This document shows positions 1-6,405 of a DNA stretch of 9,089 nucleotides, piece after piece. Numbering within the stretch: position 1 is the stretch's first letter; every line of letters starts with the position of its first letter. Source of the DNA: GCA-020356105 sp041602815 (GTDB lineage: Bacteria > Pseudomonadota > Alphaproteobacteria > UBA8366 > JADFVY01); contig JBFIFO010000151.1 of the NCBI GenBank assembly GCA_041602815.1, forward strand, positions 1-9,089, given 5' to 3'. The notes under the pieces are model-generated. The model had not been told where the DNA came from and did no database searches. It was given only the letters and a program-made list of their open reading frames with translations. Position numbers and translations under genes: made by a program.

Positions 1-33
1 GAGGCGACCAGCCCGTCCGATCCGGTTGACTAG
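1..33 (+). CDS. Possible 3' end of an upstream gene (partial)
   Basis: Frame 1 is open from the window edge and reads EATSPSDPVD before a TAG at 31-33. A strong intrinsic terminator begins 22 bases later, which is what one expects just after the end of a gene. Only ten codons are visible, so nothing can be said about the product, and the open stretch is too short to prove coding. Confidence 0.3.
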   Translation, partial: EATSPSDPVD

Positions 34-55
34 ACTCGACATCTTCTTGAAGACT

Positions 56-91
56 CGGGGACGGCATCCGGTGCCGTCCCCGTTTCCCTTT
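56..91 (+). terminator. Intrinsic (rho-independent) terminator
   Basis: An 11-bp perfect stem (56-66 pairs with 72-82, arms CGGGGACGGCA and TGCCGTCCCCG) closes a 5-base loop TCCGG and is followed by the T-rich tail TTTCCCTTT. It would end transcription of whatever lies left of the window. It also lies inside a long upstream extension of the first kinase-like frame, which argues that this extension is not translated and supports the ATG at 146 as the true start. Confidence 0.8.
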
Positions 92-145
92 CGGGCCGGC
101 AACGGGCTGCCCGCAGGTCATCGCACCACGGCCGCGACGAGGCGC

Positions 146-1354
146 ATGAGACTCAAGTTCGACAGCATATCCTGCCCGATACAGATCGATGACGGCGCCC
201 ACCTGCTGGACACTTTCCGCAGCGTGTTTCGGTTCTGGCCCTTCGCGGAGTGCGAAGATTCGACCGATGAGGATCCGGTGATCACGGTCAAGCGGGAGGG
301 GACCGGCTATCGGCTCCACGCCCCCTGGCGGGCGGAGTCGCCCCGCTATTCCAACCCCGTTAACCTGGCCTGCGGGCTTGCGGTCAACGTGAATCGCGCA
401 CTGCTGGAGGAGCGGAGCGCCAACCTCTGCCTGCACGGGGCCGGTGTAGAAATCGGCGGACAGCTGGTCGTCCTGCCCAATTACTATCGCGCGGGAAAAA
501 GCGCTTTGACCGTCTGCCTGGCGGCGGCGGGCGCCCGCGTGTTCAGTGACGATATCCTGCCGCTGCTGCCCGACGCCTCCGGCATGGCCCTGGGTGTATC
601 GCCGCGGCTCCGGCTGCCGCTGCCGGACGCTCTGGGCCGGCGCACCCTGCGCTTCGTCGAGCGCCGGCGCGGCGCCGTCAACAAACAATATCTCTATGTC
701 GAACTCGGACCGGACGAGCAGGCCCCGTTCGGGGCGACGGCGCCATTCGGCGGATTCGTACTGCTCAATCGCCGCGAATCGGGGGACGCGCGCCTCGACC
801 CGGCAAGCGACAGCGAAGTCCTTAAACAGGTCGTGTTGCGCAACTTTGCGCGCCACCTCCCCGTTGAGCAGTCACTCGACCGGCTGCACGATCTCGTCGC
901 CGCGGCCGCCTGTCACAGCCTCACCTATTCGAACGGCGATGCGGCGGCCGACCTGCTGATGGAGCGCTTTTCCAAGCCGGAGCTGCCGGATCGCGATACG
1001 TGCGAGGCCGCAGAGACGGCGGCCGCCAGCCTGGATCATCCATCGCCGCCTGCGGCGCAACGTCCGCATGCCCGGCGGCAGGACGGCATCAGCGAACGAG
1101 TGGTTGGCGACGAGATGTTCCTGGTCGACGGCACCGGCCAGACGATCTATCACCTGAACGCCGTCGGTGCCGGGCTGTGGCGCCTGATGGACGGCACGTG
1201 CGGTCCGGAAGATGCCGCGGCCATCCTGCAGGAGGCCTTTCCCGACGTTGAGCGCGACCTTATCGAGCGCGACGTCGCGGCCCTGACGTCGGACCTGCTG
1301 CGTCGCGGTTTGCTGCAGCGGGGCCAGGAGGCGGCGCGCGGCCGGCGCGGCTGA
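146..1354 (+). CDS. HPr kinase-like / PqqD-domain fusion protein, paralog 1
   Basis: The product has 402 residues. Residues about 95-140 align with the core of HPr kinase/phosphorylase: a catalytic-type His in LHG (H97), a P-loop NYYRAGKS (112-119) and the Asp pair in FSDD (D135, D136). The P-loop is odd because the first Gly of GxxxxGK[ST] is Asn. Residues about 316-393 form a PqqD-like domain (MFLVD, IYHLN, GAGLWRL, DG, then an acidic helix and RGLL), the type that binds leader peptides in RiPP pathways. A variable Ala/Pro-rich linker (about 280-315) joins the two. The ATG at 146 is chosen because the paralog also begins MRLKF and because a terminator lies just upstream; a short GAGG sits 3 bases before it. 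A role as a peptide-directed kinase or ATPase is inferred. The substrate is unknown, with the small protein encoded 315 bases downstream as the obvious candidate. The domain calls are firm, the function is not. Confidence 0.8.
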   Translation: MRLKFDSISCPIQIDDGAHLLDTFRSVFRFWPFAECEDSTDEDPVITVKREGTGYRLHAPWRAESPRYSNPVNLACGLAVNVNRALLEERSANLCLHGAGVEIGGQLVVLPNYYRAGKSALTVCLAAAGARVFSDDILPLLPDASGMALGVSPRLRLPLPDALGRRTLRFVERRRGAVNKQYLYVELGPDEQAPFGATAPFGGFVLLNRRESGDARLDPASDSEVLKQVVLRNFARHLPVEQSLDRLHDLVAAAACHSLTYSNGDAAADLLMERFSKPELPDRDTCEAAETAAASLDHPSPPAAQRPHARRQDGISERVVGDEMFLVDGTGQTIYHLNAVGAGLWRLMDGTCGPEDAAAILQEAFPDVERDLIERDVAALTSDLLRRGLLQRGQEAARGRRG

Positions 1355-1669
1355 ACCGAACCCTCAGAAATTTTTTTTCTCGGTCAGGGAATTTTCTCGT
1401 TTTCTCAATAAATTGGAAACGATTGCGCTAAGCATCGCACGTGCCGTCTGCTATCGTATCCGTACTACGGTTCTGCCGGTACCGCCGAATCAGGGGCTCT
1501 CGGGGCGGCGGCCGGGGCAGATAAAGCAAATGGGCGACGCCTGTCGGCTGTCGAGCCCGCCATTCCAGGACAGGTCAGGCATTGGAGCCAGGCTCCACGA
1601 TTGCGGTACCGACCGCGCGGGGGGAAATCCCCGGAGGCAACGACAACCGCAGCACTGTGGAGCGGACGA
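1355..1669 (+). promoter_or_regulatory. Long leader region before the small protein gene
   Basis: These 315 bases contain no convincing gene. The first part (about 1366-1420) is strikingly AT-rich for this DNA, with a run of eight T at 1371-1378 and three copies of TTTTCTC (from 1375, 1392 and 1400). It is a plausible promoter or regulator-binding zone for the downstream small gene, although I cannot assign clear -35 and -10 boxes. A 15-base palindrome TGGAGCC-A-GGCTCCA lies at 1583-1597, and a short GGGG/CCCC hairpin lies at 1621-1632. No strong terminator stem precedes the T run, so read-through from the first kinase gene remains possible. Confidence 0.35.
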
Positions 1670-1861
1670 ATGAACGAAAAGCCCGCGCGGCGACCCGGAC
1701 CCGGCAATGTCGCGACTCGCAGCGTCGAAGCCAAACGGCGGCGTGCGCTGGCCCGGCTCGGCCTTGCCAGCATGAGCGCCTATACGGCGCCGACCCTGCT
1801 TGCCCTGCGTTCGGCCATGCGGTCATCGGATGTGCCCGGTCGCATCACACACGCCGCTTGA
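1670..1861 (+). CDS. Small basic protein with twin-arginine-like segment; candidate peptide substrate
   Basis: This gene encodes 63 residues and lies between two kinase/PqqD fusion genes on the same strand. The ATG at 1670 has a GGAG 7 bases upstream (1659-1662), the best ribosome site in this block; an upstream in-frame ATG at 1601 lacks one. The N-terminal third is basic and Pro/Gly-rich (residues 1-20). Residues 23-46 read KRRRALARLGLA followed by SMSAYTAPTLLA, the pattern (RRxxLxxLGLA...AYxAPxLL) seen in short Tat-signal-like proteins of alphaproteobacteria. A short polar tail with a Ser-Ser pair follows (RSSDVPGRITHAA). It has no cysteine and no clear membrane span, because Arg interrupts the hydrophobic stretch. 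I infer a precursor-like peptide recognised by the flanking PqqD domains. It could instead be a small structural or regulatory protein. Confidence 0.6.
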   Translation: MNEKPARRPGPGNVATRSVEAKRRRALARLGLASMSAYTAPTLLALRSAMRSSDVPGRITHAA

Positions 1862-1915
1862 GCGTCGCGCCGCCGGTCGACACGCTGCCGGCCGACCCGG
1901 TGCCGGTGCAGGTTG

Positions 1916-1931
1916 CCGCCGCTGACGGCGG
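1916..1931 (+). repeat. Hairpin just before the second kinase-like gene
   Basis: CCGCCG (1916-1921) and CGGCGG (1926-1931) form a perfect 6-bp stem with loop CTGA. The 3' arm covers the only Shine-Dalgarno-like bases (GGCGGA) ahead of the ATG at 1941, so translation of the second kinase-like gene could depend on opening this stem, for example by ribosomes finishing the small gene 79 bases upstream. In DNA this GC-rich, such stems also arise by chance. Confidence 0.35.
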
Positions 1932-1940
1932 ACCCGGCAC

Positions 1941-3173
1941 ATGCGCCTGAAATTCGCATCGGTCAGCCGGCCTGTCTTGCTGGCGCAGGGCATGAGCCTG
2001 CTGCCGAGCCTGGCCCGGGCGTTCGCGAAATGGCCGTTTCAGGAGGTTCCGACCGGCCGCCATGGCGAGCCGATGATCGGTGTCCTGCAGGACCGGCGCG
2101 GCGGTATCATCCAGGCGCCTTGGGCCGACACCGCGCAACGGTACGCGAATGCGGCGGACCTTGCCAATGGCCTAGCCTCACACGTGACCCGATGCTGGTT
2201 GGCCGAGAATGAGGATTTCCTCGGCATCTCGGCGGCCGCCACACGGTTCGGCGAAGGCCTGGTGGTCTTCGTCGGCGGCCCGCAATCCGGAAAGAGCCTG
2301 CTCGCCGCGTGCCTTTCCGCCTCCGGCCACGCCGCCTTCGCGGATTCGGTCCTGCCGGTCTCGATCACGATGCGTCAGGGCCGCAGCCTGGGACTGGCGC
2401 CGCGTCTGAAGCTGCCCTTGCCCGCCTCGTTTACCGGCCCTCTGCGCGCGCGCATAAACCGGCGCCTCGACCAAGTCGCCCCGAATGCAGGGTATCTTCA
2501 GTCAAGCCTCGTCGATATCGCCGCCTTCGGCGACATGGCGCCAATCCGAGCCTTCGTTCTTCTCGATCGAACCGAAAAGGGTACCGCCGCCTTGCGCCGC
2601 GCAACGGCAAGTACGTTGCTGAAGCGGCTTCTGCTGGTGAGCTCCGATGCCCTGCCGTCGGCCCGCACGACATTGGCGCTGCTGCACGAGATGGTAACCG
2701 ACACGCCCTGTTACCGCCTCATCTGGTCCAATCCGGCGGACGCGATCAGCGCATTGCGCGGACGGTTCTCGATTTCACGGCCGCGGGAGGTTGATGACAC
2801 GGTACGGGCCGGATCCCCGCCACGGGTGACACGGCGCAGGGCGCTCGGGCCACGCAACCCGGCGGGTCGCCTGTTTCGCCATGTCGACGGCCTCGACGAG
2901 CGCACGGTCGACGGCGACATGTTCCTGGTGGATCCGCACGGAGAGGCGATCTATCACCTCAACGGGCTGGGGGCCGGCCTGTGGCGCCTGCTCGACGGCT
3001 CGCACGGACTCGATGACGTGATATCCGTCCTGCGGGACGCATTTCCGACCGCGGATCGCGGCCTGATCGAGGGCGATGTCGCGCGGCTGATCTCGGACCT
3101 CACCGACCGCGGCCTCCTCGTCGAACTGTCCGAGACCCCCACCGCTCCGGACCGCCGGCCGCCTACCCCTTGA
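1941..3173 (+). CDS. HPr kinase-like / PqqD-domain fusion protein, paralog 2
   Basis: The product has 410 residues and is collinear with paralog 1. Shared landmarks include MRLKF at the start, WPF (31-33), APW (59-61), PRLKLPLP (154-161), FVLLDR (205-210) and the C-terminal PqqD-like domain (about 322-395, with MFLVD, IYHLN, GAGLWRL). Its P-loop is canonical (GGPQSGKS, 112-119), but the residue matching the catalytic His is Ser (S97) and the Asp pair has become Asp-Ser (D135, S136). It may therefore bind ATP without the usual HprK catalysis, or act together with paralog 1. The start follows the paralog; the ribosome site is weak and partly within a hairpin. The 3' end overlaps the convergent rtcB gene by 11 bases. 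Its PqqD domain, about 60% identical by eye to that of paralog 1, suggests both proteins recognise the same peptide, probably the small protein between them. Confidence 0.8.
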   Translation: MRLKFASVSRPVLLAQGMSLLPSLARAFAKWPFQEVPTGRHGEPMIGVLQDRRGGIIQAPWADTAQRYANAADLANGLASHVTRCWLAENEDFLGISAAATRFGEGLVVFVGGPQSGKSLLAACLSASGHAAFADSVLPVSITMRQGRSLGLAPRLKLPLPASFTGPLRARINRRLDQVAPNAGYLQSSLVDIAAFGDMAPIRAFVLLDRTEKGTAALRRATASTLLKRLLLVSSDALPSARTTLALLHEMVTDTPCYRLIWSNPADAISALRGRFSISRPREVDDTVRAGSPPRVTRRRALGPRNPAGRLFRHVDGLDERTVDGDMFLVDPHGEAIYHLNGLGAGLWRLLDGSHGLDDVISVLRDAFPTADRGLIEGDVARLISDLTDRGLLVELSETPTAPDRRPPTP

Positions 3174-4593
3174 TGCATACGACCGGCCGCAGCTCGGCCA
3201 CCTTGCGGGCAAGTCCGGCCTCGTGGGTGGCCTCGATGACCGCGGTCACATTCTTGTAGGCAGCGGGCGCCTCCTCCGCGATGCCACGCATCGACGGGCT
3301 CCGGATCACGATTCCGCGGCTGGCCAGCACCTTCACGATGTTTTCGCCGCGCCAGTTTTTGCGCGCCTGGTGCCGGCTCATGCTGCGGCCGGCGCCGTGG
3401 CAGGCGGAACTGAAGGCGCGGCGCTCGCTGTCGATCGTCCCGGCGAGGATCCACGATGCGGTGCCCATGCTGCCGCCGACGAACACGGGCTGGCCGACGT
3501 CGCGCAGCGGCTCCGGCAGGCTCGGATGTCCCGGTCCGAACGCGCGGGTCGCCCCCTTGCGATGCACGAACAGCCGGCGTGCCCGGCCGTCGACTTCGTG
3601 CTCCTCCACCTTGCAGGTGTTGTGCGAAACATCGAACAGGAGGCGCGCCGCTGCCCCAGGCAGCACGGCCGACAGCGCCTCGCGCACGAGATGCCCGATG
3701 ATCTGGCGATTGGCGAAGGCGCAGTTGATGGCGGCGCGCATGGCTCCCAGGTAGCGGCGCCCGAGATCACTGTCGATCGGGCTGCAGGCAAGCTCCCTGT
3801 CGGGCAGCGCCAAACCGATGCGCGCGTCCTCGATCGCCATGTCGCGCAGGAACTCCGTGCCGATCTGATGCCCGAGCCCGCGCGAGCCGCAGTGAATCCC
3901 GATGACGATCTCGCCTTCGACGAGCCCGAACGCCCGTGCCGCCGGCGCATCGCCGATGCCGACGATTTCCTGCAGCTCGAGATAATGGTTACCGGAGCCG
4001 AGCGTACCCATTTCCCGCTGCTGTCGTTGCCGGGCCCGGGCGCTGACGCATTCGGGTTTGGCGCCGCGCATGCATCCGCCCTCCTCGACCCGTTCGAGGT
4101 CTGCCGGCACCCCGTAGCCGCACTCGACGGCCCAGCGGGCGCCGCCGGCGAGCATGGCGGTCATCTCGCTGTCCGACAGGCGGATTTGGCCGGTGCTGCC
4201 CAGCCCCGCCGGGATCGCAGCGAACAGGGCATCGGCAAGCTCCTCCTTGTGCGGCTCGATGTCGGCGCGCCTGAGGCCGGTCAACATGGTCCGCACACCG
4301 CACGAGATATCGAAGCCGACGCCGCCGGCGGAGACCACGCCGCCGGCCTCGGGATCGAACGCGGCAACGCCGCCGATCGGAAAGCCATATCCCCAGTGCG
4401 CGTCGGGCATGGCGTACGACGCCGTCACGATGCCCGGCAGGGTCGCAACGTTGGTGACCTGCTCGTAGACCTTGTCGTCCATGTCTCGAACCAAGGCCTC
4501 GTCCCCATAGATGATCGCGGGCACACGCATGCCGCCCCGGGGTGCGATACGCCATTCGCAGCGCGAAGTCCGTTCAAGATTCCCGAGTTCCAT
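3163..4593 (-). CDS. rtcB: RNA-splicing ligase RtcB
   Basis: The product has 476 residues, in the usual range for the family. RtcB is a GTP- and Mn2+-dependent ligase that joins 2',3'-cyclic phosphate or 3'-phosphate ends to 5'-OH ends in tRNA splicing or RNA repair. All signature blocks are present in order: MPDAHWGYGFPIGGV (62-76), GVGFDISCGVR with metal ligands D95 and C98, GTLGSGNH with H203, IHCGSRGLGHQ with H234, DVSHN with H324, and the guanylylated His in SACHGAGRSMSR (H399). It looks fully active. The ATG at 4593 is preferred to one 42 bases further upstream because GAGGAG stands 7 bases before it (4601-4606), overlapping the archease stop codon. This implies translational coupling with archease, its known activator. 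The 3' end overlaps the convergent kinase-like gene. Confidence 0.96.
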   Translation of the reverse strand: MELGNLERTSRCEWRIAPRGGMRVPAIIYGDEALVRDMDDKVYEQVTNVATLPGIVTASYAMPDAHWGYGFPIGGVAAFDPEAGGVVSAGGVGFDISCGVRTMLTGLRRADIEPHKEELADALFAAIPAGLGSTGQIRLSDSEMTAMLAGGARWAVECGYGVPADLERVEEGGCMRGAKPECVSARARQRQQREMGTLGSGNHYLELQEIVGIGDAPAARAFGLVEGEIVIGIHCGSRGLGHQIGTEFLRDMAIEDARIGLALPDRELACSPIDSDLGRRYLGAMRAAINCAFANRQIIGHLVREALSAVLPGAAARLLFDVSHNTCKVEEHEVDGRARRLFVHRKGATRAFGPGHPSLPEPLRDVGQPVFVGGSMGTASWILAGTIDSERRAFSSACHGAGRSMSRHQARKNWRGENIVKVLASRGIVIRSPSMRGIAEEAPAAYKNVTAVIEATHEAGLARKVAELRPVVCIKG

Positions 4594-4600
4594 CGACCGG

Positions 4601-4606
4601 CTCCTC
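4601..4606 (-). promoter_or_regulatory. Ribosome binding site of rtcB overlapping the archease stop codon
   Basis: On the minus strand GAGGAG lies 7 bases before the rtcB ATG and shares two bases with the archease TGA (4605-4607). It decides the rtcB start and ties translation of the ligase to that of its activator. Confidence 0.8.
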
Positions 4607-5033
4607 AGACATCCACGACGCAGCGGGCCGTCCACATGCCGTCATCCCGTTGCCGCACCGAAAGGCCGGTAAGCGTCGCACCCTTTATCTCGACAGCCGG
4701 CTGATGGCGGTCGCGCGAGATCGTCTCGCCCCACGCCACCCCGTCGAGCCGGCCCTCCGAGATGCGCACCTCGAACCGTCCGAACAGCTTGCGTTGCGTC
4801 GCCATTTCGAAGATCAGGGCATTGAGCCATTCAACCAGCAGCAACTCGATGTCGGGCGCCTCGCACGTGACCGCCGTAGGTTCCGTCGGCCGCACCTGTG
4901 CGGGGTCGGTGATGACGCCGGTCATCGCCGTCGCAATCTGTTCGAACACGGCTTCGAGGGTCGGTCCGGATGCGGCGAGACCGATGTCCGCCTCATGGGC
5001 GAAATGCGACCACTTGCCGGTGCCTGCCGGCAT
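4605..5033 (-). CDS. Archease, RtcB activator
   Basis: The product has 142 residues, the usual size for the archease family. Archease speeds guanylylation of RtcB and lets it turn over many times. Family features are visible: HEADIGL near the N-terminus (13-19, with the conserved metal-binding Asp at 16), the helix DIELLLVEWLNALIF (61-75), EIKGATLTGL (115-124), and the strand ending in VVDV with Asp 141 next to the last residue. GAGAGG lies 5 bases before the ATG at 5033. It is followed after 11 bases by rtcB, the classic partner arrangement. No rtcA cyclase gene is seen here. Confidence 0.92.
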   Translation of the reverse strand: MPAGTGKWSHFAHEADIGLAASGPTLEAVFEQIATAMTGVITDPAQVRPTEPTAVTCEAPDIELLLVEWLNALIFEMATQRKLFGRFEVRISEGRLDGVAWGETISRDRHQPAVEIKGATLTGLSVRQRDDGMWTARCVVDV

Positions 5034-5120
5034 TTCGCCTCTCCACGGTCACGGCGCGCGCCGAAGCGCCGCCAGCGACCACAGCATGCGCGCTAGCGAT
5101 CTAGATTGCCATGATTCAAA
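5034..5120 (-). other. Gap between glycosyltransferase and archease genes
   Basis: This 87-base spacer has two abutting perfect palindromes, CGCTAGCG (5091-5098) and ATCTAGAT (5099-5106), each centred on the generally rare tetranucleotide CTAG. A 4-bp stem with a TTCG loop is also present on the minus strand but has no T tail, so I see no intrinsic terminator. I see no clear promoter for archease-rtcB here, which leaves read-through from the glycosyltransferase as the simplest model. Confidence 0.4.
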
Positions 5121-6257
5121 TCAACCGGCGCCGCCGGCCGCGGCATCCCTGTCCGGGCCGCGTTCGCCGAGGCTCTCCTTGACGGCGGCACGCAGCACCG
5201 ATTCGTACATGCCGATCGAGGCGGCGAGGTTCCAGTTCTGTTCGACGAAGCTGCGTGCGGTCGACGCGGGGGACGCGGACAGTGCCCGGTTCAGGGCGCC
5301 GATCAGGGCCGGCAGGAATTGCGCGGGCAGCAGGTGCCCGGACTGGGGACACAGGAATTCCGCCTTGGTCGGGTAGGCTGCGACGACCGGCTTGCCGCAC
5401 GCCTGCGCGGCCAGGACCGGCCGCGCGCTGCAGTCGTCCGACGGACCGTGATAATAGGCATCGATGGCCTGATGTATCAGCTCGGGCAGCGCCCAACCGC
5501 CGAGCACGTGGACGCGCTCCTCCAGACTCAGTTCGCGGATCATGCTGCGCTCGACGATGCCCGGCGATGCCGGTCCGAACAGGGCGACATGAACGTTGGG
5601 CTCCATCTTGGACACGGCTCGGAAAAACGTCTCAAGCCCGGTCGCCGGGCTTGCACAGCCGATGATGCGCGCATCTACCGGCAGCCCCGTTTTCTGACGC
5701 GCCTTCGCGGACGATCCCGTGGTATAGCGCTTACAGTCGATGCTCCGCGGCACGACGGTGATATCCGCGGCGGCATCCAACCGGGACGCAACCTCGAACG
5801 AGGGCGCGATCAGGAGAGCTCCGTGCATGTCCGTGAGCTCCTTCAGGCGGGACACCTGCTCCTTGTCTGCCAGTGCGATTTCCCCGCAGATCGAATGTAC
5901 CAGGCAGGGCACACCGGCCTGGCGGGCGGCCGCGCCGACGACCGCAAGGTCGTCCATGCGGTGGGTGTGGACGATGTCGATCTGTACACGGGAAAACAGG
6001 GTGGCCAGATCCGCCTGCAGCGACAGGCCGTCCCCTGAGGAAATCCAGTGCATGTCGTGCTGGCCGACCACGGGCGGGCAACTGTCGCCCATTCTCGCAA
6101 TATGTGTGTCGAACAGGCCGCCAAGTCCGGCACGGACGTCGGATGCGGCCGTCAAATCCGCGCGCGCGTCCAAATCGGACACGACCTCCAGAATGGTAGG
6201 CCGTGCGATCCGTTCAGCGTTCGTTTTTAATACGTTCGTAGTATGTCTTGAGCTCAT
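5121..6257 (-). CDS. GT4-like glycosyltransferase with altered catalytic motif
   Basis: The product has 378 residues with the two-Rossmann layout of GT-B group 1 transferases. The N-terminal half opens with ILEVVSDLD and has DIVHTHRMDDLAVVGAAAR (94-112), the usual acceptor-domain 'IvHtH' block. The C-terminal half has VALFGPASPG (224-233), a stretch around ERVHVLGGW (247-255), and YYHGPSDD...QACGKPVVAA (268-294), the nucleotide-sugar site. The EX7E motif expected there is D275-x7-A283, so the second Glu is missing; activity or donor choice may differ. The donor and acceptor cannot be told. The ATG at 6257 is chosen over one 126 bases upstream because it begins nearer the conserved fold and lies about 33 bases from the predicted sigma-54 start site; its ribosome site is weak. 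It precedes archease-rtcB on the same strand, an unusual association. Confidence 0.75.
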   Translation of the reverse strand: MSSRHTTNVLKTNAERIARPTILEVVSDLDARADLTAASDVRAGLGGLFDTHIARMGDSCPPVVGQHDMHWISSGDGLSLQADLATLFSRVQIDIVHTHRMDDLAVVGAAARQAGVPCLVHSICGEIALADKEQVSRLKELTDMHGALLIAPSFEVASRLDAAADITVVPRSIDCKRYTTGSSAKARQKTGLPVDARIIGCASPATGLETFFRAVSKMEPNVHVALFGPASPGIVERSMIRELSLEERVHVLGGWALPELIHQAIDAYYHGPSDDCSARPVLAAQACGKPVVAAYPTKAEFLCPQSGHLLPAQFLPALIGALNRALSASPASTARSFVEQNWNLAASIGMYESVLRAAVKESLGERGPDRDAAAGGAG

Positions 6258-6300
6258 TATCGAGTCGGCGCTGCACGCGGGAATAATCGGAAATTTAACA

Positions 6301-6316
6301 AGCACGATTCGTGCCA
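6301..6316 (-). promoter_or_regulatory. Candidate sigma-54 (-24/-12) promoter for the glycosyltransferase-archease-rtcB genes
   Basis: Read on the minus strand the site is TGGCACGAATCGTGCT, against the RpoN consensus TGGCACG-N4-TTGCW: one mismatch (G for the first T of TTGC), exact spacing of the GG and GC doublets, and an AT-rich TGTTAAATTT just downstream. Transcription would begin near 6290, leaving a leader of about 33 bases before the ATG at 6257. Much of the match is also a palindrome (GCACGA-T-TCGTGC, 6302-6314), so an operator is an alternative reading. Confidence 0.55.
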
Positions 6317-6405
6317 ACCTGTTCGATTTGCGGTATCCTTGGAATCCGCCACTTTCTGCCCAAAAGAGGTATATGCCGCGCAATTTTCGTTCTCGACATG
6401 CTGCA

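Noticed and set aside
26..145. In-frame extension of the first kinase-like protein by 40 residues
   Set aside because: It would translate through a strong intrinsic terminator, its start has no ribosome site, and the paralog begins at the position matching the ATG at 146.
1582..1950. 122-residue frame overlapping the small peptide gene
   Set aside because: It overlaps the better supported 63-residue gene in another frame, runs into the second kinase start and has no convincing ribosome site.
3223..4704. 493-residue open frame on the plus strand opposite rtcB
   Set aside because: It is antisense to a complete, well-conserved RtcB. The frame stays open because of high GC, and its composition (Ala, Arg, His, Asp-rich) matches no family.
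5034..5120. Separate sigma-54 promoter directly before archease
   Set aside because: TGGC-containing stretches on the minus strand here either miss the GC doublet at the right spacing or lack the TT of the -12 element; the site at 6301-6316 is far better.
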